27,960 bases of DNA from the NCBI GenBank assembly GCA_050249455.1, contig JBFWQM010000042.1, positions 1-27,960 on the forward strand. The letters run 5' to 3'. The notes below the pieces were generated by a model. It had not been told where the DNA came from. It did no database searches and worked only from the letters and a program-made list of their open reading frames with translations. Shown piece by piece: positions 1 to 7,654 of the stretch. The stretch is from JBFWQM01 sp050249455. GTDB taxonomy: Bacteria; Pseudomonadota; Alphaproteobacteria; MPNO01; VGEU01. How positions within the stretch are numbered: position 1 is the stretch's first letter; the number at the start of each line of letters is the position of its first letter. The position numbers were made by a program, and so were the translations under genes.

Positions 1-730
1 TGTGGCTGCCGGTGCCGGGGAAGCCGGCCTCCTTCCAGCCCTTGCGGTAGCCGTCGAAGAACTCGCGCGTGGTGTTGTAGCCCGACAGGAAGGTGGCGGC
101 GGTGTAGCCGTACTTCGCCACCTTGGCGGCGTTGGACGGGCTGCCGACCGTGATCCACACTGGCGGGTGCGGCTGCTGGTACGGCCGCGGCCAGATGTTG
201 ACCTGACGGTGATGGAAGTAGCGGCCCTCCCAGTTGAACGGCCCGTCGTGGGTGGTCCACGCCTTCATGATCAGGTCGTGCGCTTCCCACATGCGGTCCG
301 ACATGCGCATCGGGTTGGAGTTGACCGCCGACACCTCGAACGGCACGCCGCGCACGAAGCCGACCTCGAGCCGGCCGCGCGAGATGACGTCGATCATCGC
401 CATCTCCTCGGCCACACGCACCGGCTGGCGCCGGTTGGCGAGCGGGTTGCCCAGGATCAGGATGCGCACGTTCCTGGTCTGGCGCGCCAGGATGGCGGCG
501 ACCAGCGGCACCGCCGGGATCAGGTTGGTCGCCGTCTGATGGTGCTCGTTGGTCATGATGTTGAGGCCGAGCTCGTCGGCGTAGCACCACTCGTCGAGGT
601 AGCGGTGATACAGGTCGGCGCCCTTGACCGGGTCGTAGACCGAGTTCGGCAGGTTCACGCGCACCGACTCGAAGCTCGCCTCGTCGGGCAGGTAGGGATA
701 GGCGCCTTCGCTGAAATACCAGGCCTGCAT
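1..730 (-). CDS. LLM class flavin-dependent oxidoreductase (partial, C-terminus outside window)
   Basis: The minus-strand frame opens at an ATG at 730 and stays open to the left edge, giving about 243 residues without the C-terminal part. The N-terminus MQAWYFSEGAYPYLPD, the segment NEHHQTATNLIPAVPLVAA and the stretch around VAEEMAMIDVISRGRLEVGFVRG are typical of bacterial-luciferase-like (F420/FMN-dependent) monooxygenases, which are TIM barrels of about 330-400 residues. Such enzymes use reduced flavin and O2 to oxidise organic substrates in the cytoplasm. A GAGGAA ribosome binding site lies about 9 bases upstream, and the start is 28 bases after the stop of the alpha/beta hydrolase, so the two are probably co-transcribed. 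A monooxygenase paired with a hydrolase suggests catabolism of an organic compound. The family is clear; the substrate is unknown. Confidence 0.88.
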   Translation of the reverse strand, partial: MQAWYFSEGAYPYLPDEASFESVRVNLPNSVYDPVKGADLYHRYLDEWCYADELGLNIMTNEHHQTATNLIPAVPLVAAILARQTRNVRILILGNPLANRRQPVRVAEEMAMIDVISRGRLEVGFVRGVPFEVSAVNSNPMRMSDRMWEAHDLIMKAWTTHDGPFNWEGRYFHHRQVNIWPRPYQQPHPPVWITVGSPSNAAKVAKYGYTAATFLSGYNTTREFFDGYRKGWKEAGFPGTGSH

Positions 731-758
731 GGGTACGGTTCCTCGGACGATGTGTCGG

Positions 759-1544
759 TCAGGCGGCGAAATCGACGACGTGACGCAGGAACGCCTCGGG
801 CTGCTCGGCCTGCGGCAGGTGCCCGCAGTCCGGGATCGCCGTGAAGCGCGCGCCGGGGATCAGCTCGGCATATTTCCGGCCGTAGTCGGCGCTGACCAGC
901 CGGTCGTTGGCGCCCCACAGCACCAGGGTGGGCACGTTCACCCGATGCAACCGGCGCGTCAGCTTGGGGTTGTGCAGGTAGGGCTCCCAGCCGTAGACCG
1001 TCAGGGCCTCGCGGTTCTTGGCCAGCGCGGTGAACGCCTCGTCGGGCAGGCCGGACAGGTCGGGGACCTTCGACGGGTCGTGGTAGAGAAGGCGGTTCGC
1101 GTCCATCGGCGCCATCGCGTAGATGTCGGCGATGTCGCGCACGGTGGGGCCGCTGATCCTGATGCCGACGGCATCGACCAGGACCAGCTTCCCGATCCGC
1201 GCGGTGGACTTGGTGGCGACCTCGGCGGCGATCCAGCCGCCGAACGAGAATCCGAGCACCACCGCGTCGCGCAGGTCGTACTTGTCGAGGAGGTCGAGAT
1301 ACAGATAGGCGAGGTCGTCGGCGGCATCGAAATGGTCCGGCATCGGCGAGCCGGCGAAGCCGGGGTGCGTCGGCGCGTAGATGTCGAAGCGCTCGGCCAG
1401 GCGCGCGAAGAACGGCGCCTGGGCGACCGAGCCGCCGGCGCCGTGCAGGAGCAGCATCCTGGGCCCCTTGCCGCCGGCGCGGACCAGCTGGACCTGGACG
1501 CCGTGGAGGTCGATCAGGTCGGTGGAGGCTGGACTCGCGGTCAT
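759..1544 (-). CDS. alpha/beta hydrolase
   Basis: A 261-residue alpha/beta hydrolase of normal length. The oxyanion-hole motif HGAGG is at residues 34-38, the nucleophile elbow GFSFGG carries Ser100, an acid sits in LVLWGANDRLV, and the catalytic His is in DCGHLPQAEQPE near the C-terminus, so the triad looks complete. The fold and elbow resemble C-C bond hydrolases (meta-cleavage product hydrolases) and esterases, but the sequence does not fix the substrate. The ATG start has GGGAG about 8 bases upstream. It is the first gene of a minus-strand pair with the flavin oxidoreductase and is divergent from the ydbH-like gene across 165 bases. It has no signal peptide, so it is probably cytoplasmic. 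Confidence 0.92.
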   Translation of the reverse strand: MTASPASTDLIDLHGVQVQLVRAGGKGPRMLLLHGAGGSVAQAPFFARLAERFDIYAPTHPGFAGSPMPDHFDAADDLAYLYLDLLDKYDLRDAVVLGFSFGGWIAAEVATKSTARIGKLVLVDAVGIRISGPTVRDIADIYAMAPMDANRLLYHDPSKVPDLSGLPDEAFTALAKNREALTVYGWEPYLHNPKLTRRLHRVNVPTLVLWGANDRLVSADYGRKYAELIPGARFTAIPDCGHLPQAEQPEAFLRHVVDFAA

Positions 1545-1709
1545 CGACGGAACTCCCAGGCGGCGCAGTGCGCCCCGAATAGGGCCGCTGGCGCGGCCGG
1601 AAATGGACGTCGAATTCTAATGTACCTGCCCAGAGGCGCAACCCGGTTGGGCGGCAGGACCGCCGCTGTGATGCATTGCCGCAGGCGCGCCGATCGCGGA
1701 GCGGCGTGA

Positions 1710-4154
1710 GTGGCCGCCGCGCGCCGCCGCTGGCCGCGCCGGGTGGGGCTCGCGGTCCTGCTCGTGGCGGTCGCCGGCGCGGCCGTGCTGGCTCGGGCCC
1801 GGCTCGCCGAGTGGGCGGTCGCGGCCTGGGCGGTCTCGAACGGGCTGCCGGAACCCCGGCTCAGCGTCGCGGCGTTGGACCTGCATCGGGTTGTCGTGAC
1901 CGACGCAGCGGTCGGCGCGGCGGCATCCGCCAAGCGGGTCGAGGTGCATTACGACCTGTCGCCCCTTTGGCGGCCTCGGCTGCTGCGGGTCGACGTCGAC
2001 GGCGCCGTGGTCGATGTCGATGCGGCGGCGGCGCTCGCGGATGCCTTGCGCACCGGCGGAGGCGGGACAGGTGCGGACGCGGCCATTCCTGCCGTCGCCA
2101 TCAACGACGCCGTGCTGCGCATGGCGACTCCGCGCGGCGACCTCGAGCTTGCGCTCGACGGCACGGCATCGCCGACCGCCGAGAGCGGCAAGGTCGCCGT
2201 TGACTTCCGGTTCGCCGCGCGGGGCCGGCTGGGCGAGCTGTCGGGGCGGTTGACCGGCAGCGGGACGGCAACGTCGGGCGGGCGCGGCACGCTGGCCGCG
2301 CGGCTGTCGAAGGACGGCACCGCGCGCGGCAGGGTCGAGGCGGATGTTGCGCTGGCGGGCGCCACGCTGACGCTGGAGGCCACGGTGTCGGCGGCCGATC
2401 GCGCGCTGGAGGGAAAGCTGACCGTTTCGGCGCGCGATGTCTTCGCGACGCCGGTCGCCGCGGTCGACGCTGCGCTGTCCGTCGATGCGGCCGCGCCGAT
2501 GTGGCGCGAACTCGACCTCGGTCTCCGCCGCGGCCGGCTGGAGGCGCGGGTGAAGGGCGCCGGCCTGCGGCCGACCGGAGACGGCGACCTCGGCGCGGTC
2601 GAGGTCGGCCTGTCCGCCGCGGACCTCGCAGCCGAAGCCGCCGGCGCGACCCGCGCGACGCTGATCCTGCCGCTGCGGCTGCGGCGCCAGGGCGACTCCT
2701 ACTTGGCGGTCCTCGATTCGCCCGGCGAAGCGTCGGCGTCGGGCATCGTCGCCGGCCCGGTGCGCCAGACCGCGCCGGCGACGGTCGCCATCGCGACGGC
2801 CGACGCGCCGCTGCTGCGCGTCGGCGACGACGGCGGCGTGGCGGCGGCGGCGGTCTTGACCCCCGGGGCGATCGCCGTCGCGATCGGCCGCGACGGCGCA
2901 CCGCCTCTCCCGGTCCGCGTCGTGCTCGGATCGCTCCGGCTGGCGCGCCACGCCGACGGCCGCCTGGTGGCTGCGGCGGAAGGCGGCGGCGTTTCGGTGC
3001 CGGACTATGGCATCGCCGCGGCCGGCATCGCGGTCGCCCTCGACACCGGCAGCCTGCCGGCCCGCCTGAGCGTGGGCGCCTTGACGCTGGGCGAGGGGCA
3101 CACGCCGCTCAAGGCGTCCGCGTCGGTCGGCCGCAAGGACGCCCGCCTCACCGGCGAGGCCGAGGTGACGCACGTGCAGCATGGCCGGATCGCCTCGGTC
3201 GCTGGCGGCTACGACCCCGCTTCCGACCGGGGGCAGGCCAAGGTCGCCGTCGGTCCGCTCCAATTCCGGCCCGGCGGCCTGCAGCCGGGCGACCTCGCCG
3301 CCGTGCTCGACGGCGTATCGGGGGTACGCGGCGCCGCGGAGGGCGAGTTCGACCTGCGCTGGGCGGGCGGGTCCCTGGACGGCAAGGCGCGGCTTCGCCT
3401 CGACGACGTCGCGATCGCCGACGGCCCGGTGCCGGTCGAGGGGCTTGCGGCCGACCTCCGCCTCGATTCGCTGTCGCCGCCGCGCACGCCGCCCGGCCAG
3501 GCCATCAGCGCGCGCTCGATCGGCGGCGAGGCGGGGCTGCAGGACGCCCGGATGACATTTGACGTGGGGCCGACGCCGGACGGCGACCTGCGGGTGGCGT
3601 TCGCCGGCGGCGGCGGCAACTTCGCCGGGGGACGGGTGACGGTCCAGCCGGGGGAGCTCGTCGCCGGCGCGCCGAGCAACACTGTGACGTTCGGGTTCGA
3701 GCGGGTCGGCATCGCGCCGCTGTTCGCGCTGCTCGACGTGGACGGCGTCGACGGCTCTGGCTTCGCCAGCGGCAGCATTCCAGTGACGTTCTCCGACTCC
3801 TCGGTCTCGATCCGCGGCGGACGGCTGACGGCGGAGCCCGACGGCGTGATCCGGATCAAGTCGGAGGCGGTCAACCGCGCGCTGTCCGGGGGCGGCGAGC
3901 CAGTCCGCCTGATGCTCCAGGCACTTGAGGACTTTCGCTACGAGCGGCTGTCACTCGACATCGACAAGGCGGCGGACGGCGAGGCGCGGCTGCTGCTGTC
4001 CACACTCGGCCACAATCCCGCGGTACTCGAGGGGCATCCGTTTGCGTTGAACATCACCCTGTCCACCAATGCCGATCGCCTGCTGGCCGCCATCCTCGAA
4101 GCCTACAGCGTCTCGGACCGGGCGCTCGAGAGCCTGCTGGGCAGGAGGCCGTAG
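1710..4154 (+). CDS. ydbH: YdbH-like intermembrane phospholipid transport protein (AsmA-like)
   Basis: An 814-residue protein with an N-terminal membrane anchor (about residues 11-29) followed by a long periplasmic region rich in alternating beta segments, as in AsmA-like bridge proteins. The C-terminal ~130 residues (FSDSSVSIRGGRLTAEPDG, then ALEDFRYERLSLDIDKAADG, then LGHNPAVLEGHPFALNITL) match the conserved end of the YdbH family. In E. coli YdbH is one of three partly redundant AsmA-like proteins (with TamB and YhdP) needed for phospholipid movement to the outer membrane. The identification is strengthened by the next two genes, which are YnbE- and YdbL-like in the same order as in E. coli. 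The GTG start directly follows an in-frame TGA, so no earlier start is possible. GGAG lies at 1698-1701. Length and domain plan agree with the family. Confidence 0.88.
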   Translation: MAAARRRWPRRVGLAVLLVAVAGAAVLARARLAEWAVAAWAVSNGLPEPRLSVAALDLHRVVVTDAAVGAAASAKRVEVHYDLSPLWRPRLLRVDVDGAVVDVDAAAALADALRTGGGGTGADAAIPAVAINDAVLRMATPRGDLELALDGTASPTAESGKVAVDFRFAARGRLGELSGRLTGSGTATSGGRGTLAARLSKDGTARGRVEADVALAGATLTLEATVSAADRALEGKLTVSARDVFATPVAAVDAALSVDAAAPMWRELDLGLRRGRLEARVKGAGLRPTGDGDLGAVEVGLSAADLAAEAAGATRATLILPLRLRRQGDSYLAVLDSPGEASASGIVAGPVRQTAPATVAIATADAPLLRVGDDGGVAAAAVLTPGAIAVAIGRDGAPPLPVRVVLGSLRLARHADGRLVAAAEGGGVSVPDYGIAAAGIAVALDTGSLPARLSVGALTLGEGHTPLKASASVGRKDARLTGEAEVTHVQHGRIASVAGGYDPASDRGQAKVAVGPLQFRPGGLQPGDLAAVLDGVSGVRGAAEGEFDLRWAGGSLDGKARLRLDDVAIADGPVPVEGLAADLRLDSLSPPRTPPGQAISARSIGGEAGLQDARMTFDVGPTPDGDLRVAFAGGGGNFAGGRVTVQPGELVAGAPSNTVTFGFERVGIAPLFALLDVDGVDGSGFASGSIPVTFSDSSVSIRGGRLTAEPDGVIRIKSEAVNRALSGGGEPVRLMLQALEDFRYERLSLDIDKAADGEARLLLSTLGHNPAVLEGHPFALNITLSTNADRLLAAILEAYSVSDRALESLLGRRP

Positions 4155-4235
4155 CGGCCGGCGATGTCATCGCCTAGGATCGCGTCCCCGAACCACATCC
4201 GGCTGCGGGATGCCGCGAGCGGACCGGAGATCAAC

Positions 4236-4424
4236 ATGAAAACAAGGATTTGGCCGATCTTTCTCATGGCCCTTGTGCTCGCGGGATGCCAGCCGCGCGT
4301 CGCGCTGGAGGCGCCGAAGGAGCCGATTACCATAAACCTGAATATTAAGTTGGATGCGGAAGTCCGTGTAAAGCTTGAGGAGAAGGCGCGTGACGACGTC
4401 AAGGCCAATCCGAGCATCTTCTGA
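4236..4424 (+). CDS. ynbE: YnbE-family lipoprotein
   Basis: A 62-residue lipoprotein. Lys3 and Arg4 precede a hydrophobic stretch and a lipobox LAGC with Cys18 as the expected lipidated residue. The mature part contains PITINLNIKLDAEVRVKLEE, typical of the YnbE family. I chose the ATG at 4236 over the earlier in-frame ATG at 4164 because it starts a proper signal peptide and has GGAGA at 4226-4230 with a 5-base spacer. In E. coli YnbE is an outer-membrane lipoprotein that joins YdbH to complete a lipid-transport bridge between the membranes. It lies 81 bases after ydbH and 16 bases before ydbL. Confidence 0.88.
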   Translation: MKTRIWPIFLMALVLAGCQPRVALEAPKEPITINLNIKLDAEVRVKLEEKARDDVKANPSIF

Positions 4425-4440
4425 GCGGCAGGGGGCAGCG

Positions 4441-4779
4441 ATGAAGCACATGATCCGCATTCTGGCCGCGGGCTTGACCGCCGCGGCGCTGCTGGCCGTC
4501 CCGGCGGCCGCACAGAACCTCGATCAGCTGCGTACCTCCGGCGCGGTCGCCGAGCGGTTCGACGGCCAGCTCATGGTGCGCCAGCCCGGCGCGGGCGCCG
4601 ACGTGCGCGCCCTGGTCGACCGGGTCAACGCGGAACGCGCGCGCATCTACACCCAGCGGGCGCGCGAGCAGAACGTGCCGGCGGACCAGGTCGGACGGGT
4701 CTATGCGGCGGAGATCATGCAGAAGGCGCCGCCGGGAACCTGGTTCCTCGGCGAGAACGGCAGCTACACCCGGAAGTAA
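4441..4779 (+). CDS. ydbL: YdbL family protein (DUF1318), periplasmic
   Basis: A 112-residue exported protein. A Sec signal peptide covers about residues 1-24 (hydrophobic AAGLTAAALLAV, cleavage near AAA-Q). The mature part carries the family pattern LRTSGAVAERFDGQLMV, then ALVDRVNAERARIYTQRA, and ends in APPGTWFLGENGSYTRK, as in the DUF1318/YdbL family. In E. coli YdbL is encoded with YdbH and YnbE and is reported to modulate the YdbH-YnbE bridge. A run of G (AGGGGG at 4430-4435) serves as ribosome binding site. The gene follows ynbE by 16 bases and is the last gene of the operon. Its stop is only 3 bases from the stop of the convergent barrel gene. Confidence 0.9.
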   Translation: MKHMIRILAAGLTAAALLAVPAAAQNLDQLRTSGAVAERFDGQLMVRQPGAGADVRALVDRVNAERARIYTQRAREQNVPADQVGRVYAAEIMQKAPPGTWFLGENGSYTRK

Positions 4780-4782
4780 AGG

Positions 4783-5805
4783 TCAGAACTGCTTGCGGAC
4801 GCCGAAGGTGACGGCCGAGCCGTCGATCGAGCTGGGGTTGTTCATCATCACGTCGAAATCGACGAAGCCGGCGATGCCGCCGGTCATGAACGTGCCGACG
4901 CTGAAGCCAAGGTTGAACGCGCCGCGGTCGGCGTCGCCGGCGATCCAGCCGTCGCCCAGGAAGTCGAGGCCCGGCTTGCGCGTGTCGTCGCGGATCGCCT
5001 GTTCCCAGCCGAACCGGACCTGCGGCAGCACGACGGCGCTTTCGGTGTTCAGGACGTAGCTCGCAGTCACGCCCACGCCTGCGCGCAGGCTGCGGGCGGT
5101 CGCCTCGTCCATGCCGTAGGCGACGCCGCCGCCGAACCGGCGGTCCGTGTAGTCGCCGGTCTGCGTGCGGCTGTAGGCAAGGCTGCCGAACGGCCCGAAC
5201 CGGAAGGCGCCCATGTTGACGTCGTAGCCGACGGTGAGCTGGGCCTGCGCCTGCGCGCTGTCGAGCCCGCCGTCGCTGGCATCGGGGACGAACAAAGGCG
5301 GGCCCATGCCCGCGCCCAGCAACGCCTCGATCCCGCTGCGGCCGGCCGGGCGCGCCGCGAGGGTGCCCTGCGCATACTGGCCGCTGGCGGTGACGTAGGC
5401 GCCGAGCGCCGACACGTTGACCTGGAGGCCGAGGCCGCGCCCGTCCTCGCCCCGCCCGAAGGCGCCGAAGACGCGGTCGGTGTAGCCGCCGGCGACCATG
5501 CCGTTGGCGATGACGCGGTCATCCGGCCGGATGCCCGCACCCAGCGCCGCGCCGAACCCGCCCGCCGGCGCCGGCGCCGTCGGGGCCAGCACGTCGACCG
5601 TGGCCGAAGGTTCGCCCGGCGCCCAGGCGCCGTCGCGCGGGTTCACGAACAGGCTGACGCCGGAGGGGAGGGTGATGCGCGTCGTCTCGTCGCCTGCCGC
5701 CGCCGGGTCCGCCGCCGCCGCAGGCCATGACGTCACCGTCCCGAGAAGGACTGCTGCAAGCGCGAGGGAGCGTTGGACCGGACGCATCATCACAACCGAT
5801 GACAT
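4783..5805 (-). CDS. autotransporter-type outer-membrane beta-barrel protein
   Basis: A 340-residue secreted protein. A Sec signal peptide spans about residues 1-32 (hydrophobic LALAAVLLGTVTSWPAAAA). After a short Pro/Ala-rich segment the rest is alternating aromatic/glycine beta strands, for example GYDVNMGAFRFGPFGSLAYS and FNLGFSVGTFMTGGIAGFV, and it ends in VRKQF. The terminal Phe is the usual outer-membrane barrel signal. The barrel looks like an autotransporter beta-domain, yet no real passenger domain precedes it. The start at 5805 is favoured by AGGA about 6 bases upstream; the two ATGs at 5790 and 5787 lack a ribosome binding site. It may be a stand-alone porin or adhesin. The specific function is unknown. 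Confidence 0.72.
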   Translation of the reverse strand: MSSVVMMRPVQRSLALAAVLLGTVTSWPAAAADPAAAGDETTRITLPSGVSLFVNPRDGAWAPGEPSATVDVLAPTAPAPAGGFGAALGAGIRPDDRVIANGMVAGGYTDRVFGAFGRGEDGRGLGLQVNVSALGAYVTASGQYAQGTLAARPAGRSGIEALLGAGMGPPLFVPDASDGGLDSAQAQAQLTVGYDVNMGAFRFGPFGSLAYSRTQTGDYTDRRFGGGVAYGMDEATARSLRAGVGVTASYVLNTESAVVLPQVRFGWEQAIRDDTRKPGLDFLGDGWIAGDADRGAFNLGFSVGTFMTGGIAGFVDFDVMMNNPSSIDGSAVTFGVRKQF

Positions 5806-5952
5806 AACGATTCCTGCCGCGAAAATCATCCCTAAACGAGTCCGGCAGGGTTCGATTCCGATCCAGTGTTGCACGGAAGAATTGGCTATTGCTGAAAGCT
5901 TGGGTGCGGCCCAGCATGGACCGCCGACGTTAACCATGTAAGGGAGGCGGGA

Positions 5953-6333
5953 TTGGCCGCAGGCAACGATCAAGGCGCGCCGGCGACGGCGAAATTCCTG
6001 GGCAAGCAGATGTTCGTGATCGTCACCACGCTGGTAAAGCCGCGCGAGGAGATGATGAAGCTGCTGCCGGCGCACCTGGAGCACCAGGTGGCGCTGGAGC
6101 GCCGCGGCACCCTGTTCGCCGCCGGGCCGCTGGCCGACAAGGAAGGCAAGGTCCCGGGCAAGGGGCTGATCGTGATTCGCGCCGCCACGTTCGAGGAGGC
6201 CGAGGCCATCGCGATGGAGGACCCGTTCCACAAGGCGGGCATACGGACGTTCACGATCGAGCGGTGGACCGTCAACGAAGGACGGGTGACGATCGGGCTC
6301 AGCTACTCCGATCAGCGCTTCACGCTCGACTAG
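5953..6333 (+). CDS. YciI-like protein, TTG start
   Basis: A 126-residue protein with a YciI-like domain from about residue 20 (MFVIVTTLVKPREEMMKLL). The conserved His region and glycine turn are seen in HLEHQVALERRGTLFAAGPL, followed by GLIVIRAATFEEAEAIAMEDPF. YciI proteins are small dimeric ferredoxin-like folds, often found in catabolic operons; the catalytic role is mostly undefined, though one relative is a dehalogenase-type muconolactone enzyme. The start is a TTG chosen because a strong AGGGAGG (5941-5947) lies 5 bases upstream; the internal ATG at 6010 has no good site. It is followed after 77 bases by the VOC gene and probably heads that operon. Confidence 0.82.
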   Translation: MAAGNDQGAPATAKFLGKQMFVIVTTLVKPREEMMKLLPAHLEHQVALERRGTLFAAGPLADKEGKVPGKGLIVIRAATFEEAEAIAMEDPFHKAGIRTFTIERWTVNEGRVTIGLSYSDQRFTLD

Positions 6334-6410
6334 CGGGCGGTGCGGCTGTGTTAGACTGGCGCCAACACCCCGTATCCGAAGGGTGAGGCGACCAGCAAGC
6401 GGAGGACGCG

Positions 6411-7625
6411 ATGGAGACGCAGAGATACGTCGTGGGCGGCGTTGCGCTGGAGCGGCCGTTCAAGATCCGCCGGCTCGGCCATTTCGGGTTCGACCTGTCG
6501 GACGCCGCCGCCGGCAAGACCTTCTATACCGATCTCCTTGGCTTCAGGGTTTCCGACCCGCTGGATTTCCGCAAGATCATCCCCGACGCGGCGTTCTTCG
6601 ACGGGATCGACGACACGGTCGGCTGGTTCATGTACCACGGCACCGACCACCACTCCTTCGTGGTGTTCCCGCGGCCGATGATGCAGCGCTTCCGCGGCCC
6701 GCACGCGCGGCCGGAGGTGACGATCAACCAGATCACTTGGCAGGTCGGCAGCCTGCGCGAGGTGGTCGACGCCGCCGGCTGGCTGGGGGCCCGCAACATC
6801 CCCATCGCGCGCGCCGGGCGCGACACGCCGGGCTCCAACTGGCATGCCTACCCGGTCGACCCGGAAGGCCACACCAACGAGCTCTATTACGGCATCGAGC
6901 AGATCGGCTGGTTCGGCCGGTCCAAGCCGTGGGACACCTTCACCCGCGGCTTCCGCGAGACGCCAGGCCTGCCGCAGATCTCCGAGTACGAGGAGATCCG
7001 CCGGTTCGGCACGGACGGCGTCGACCTGACCTCCGGATACAGCCACGTCGAGACGCGCGCGGAGAAATATGACGTCGGCGGCGTCCTTCTGGCGCGGCCG
7101 TTCAAGGTGTCGCGCATCGGACCGGTTCGCCTGTTCGTCGACGACGTCGAGGCGATGCTCGCGTTCTACCGCGACCGCATGGGTCTGACCTTGACCGAGG
7201 AGGTGGTCTGGCAGGGCCACCGCTGCATCTTCCTTCGGGTGAATACCGAGCATCACTCGCTGGCGCTCTATCCCAAGGCGCTGCGGCAGGTCCTGGGCCT
7301 CAGCCCGCACACCACGAGCTTCTCGTTTGGCCTGCAGGTCGGCGACTACCTGCAGCTGCGCAACGCGGTGGACTTCCTGAAGGCTGAGGGCGCGCGTACG
7401 CTCGAGCTGCCGCCCGAGCTGTTCCCCGGCATCGACGTGTCGGCGTTCGTGCTCGACCCGGACGGCCATGCGCTGCAACTCTACTACTACATGGAGCAGA
7501 TCGGCTGGGACGGCCGCCCGCGGCCGGCGGCGGAGCGCCGCCCGATCCGCGGACCCTGGCCGGAGACCGTGCCGGCCTACGCGGACACCTTCGGCGGCGA
7601 GCCGTTCCTGGGTCCGATCGGCTAG
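6411..7625 (+). CDS. two-domain VOC family protein, extradiol-dioxygenase-like
   Basis: A 404-residue protein of two tandem glyoxalase/extradiol-dioxygenase modules. Each begins with the same lead-in (YVVGGVALERPFKIRRLG at 6-23 and YDVGGVLLARPFKVSRIG at 220-237) and ends with a matching tail (EQIGWFGR and EQIGWDGR), so it arose by internal duplication. The first module keeps a full 2-His-1-Glu metal site: His24, His80 or His81, and Glu157. In the second the matching positions are Pro238, His281/His282 and Gln356, so the site is broken. In classic type I extradiol dioxygenases the active metal is in the C-terminal module; here it is reversed. GGAGGA (6401-6406) precedes the ATG. It probably opens an aromatic ring or acts on a related substrate, but this is inference. 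Confidence 0.88.
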   Translation: METQRYVVGGVALERPFKIRRLGHFGFDLSDAAAGKTFYTDLLGFRVSDPLDFRKIIPDAAFFDGIDDTVGWFMYHGTDHHSFVVFPRPMMQRFRGPHARPEVTINQITWQVGSLREVVDAAGWLGARNIPIARAGRDTPGSNWHAYPVDPEGHTNELYYGIEQIGWFGRSKPWDTFTRGFRETPGLPQISEYEEIRRFGTDGVDLTSGYSHVETRAEKYDVGGVLLARPFKVSRIGPVRLFVDDVEAMLAFYRDRMGLTLTEEVVWQGHRCIFLRVNTEHHSLALYPKALRQVLGLSPHTTSFSFGLQVGDYLQLRNAVDFLKAEGARTLELPPELFPGIDVSAFVLDPDGHALQLYYYMEQIGWDGRPRPAAERRPIRGPWPETVPAYADTFGGEPFLGPIG

Positions 7626-7654
7626 CCGTTCAAACCAGGGGGCAGGAGCGTCGT

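Noticed and set aside
1617..3263. A 548-residue minus-strand frame opposite the ydbH-like gene
   Set aside because: It is Arg/Gly/Ala-rich with no recognisable domain, as expected for the antisense of GC-rich coding sequence, while the plus strand has a coherent family match.
5840..5875. GGTTCGATTCC resembling a tRNA T-arm
   Set aside because: The flanking bases do not form the 5-base T stem, and no anticodon or acceptor stem can be placed around it.
4783..6231. A 482-residue frame covering the barrel gene and the region beyond it
   Set aside because: Residues upstream of the ATG at 5805 are low-quality sequence antisense to the YciI-like gene, and a signal peptide with a ribosome binding site starts at 5805.
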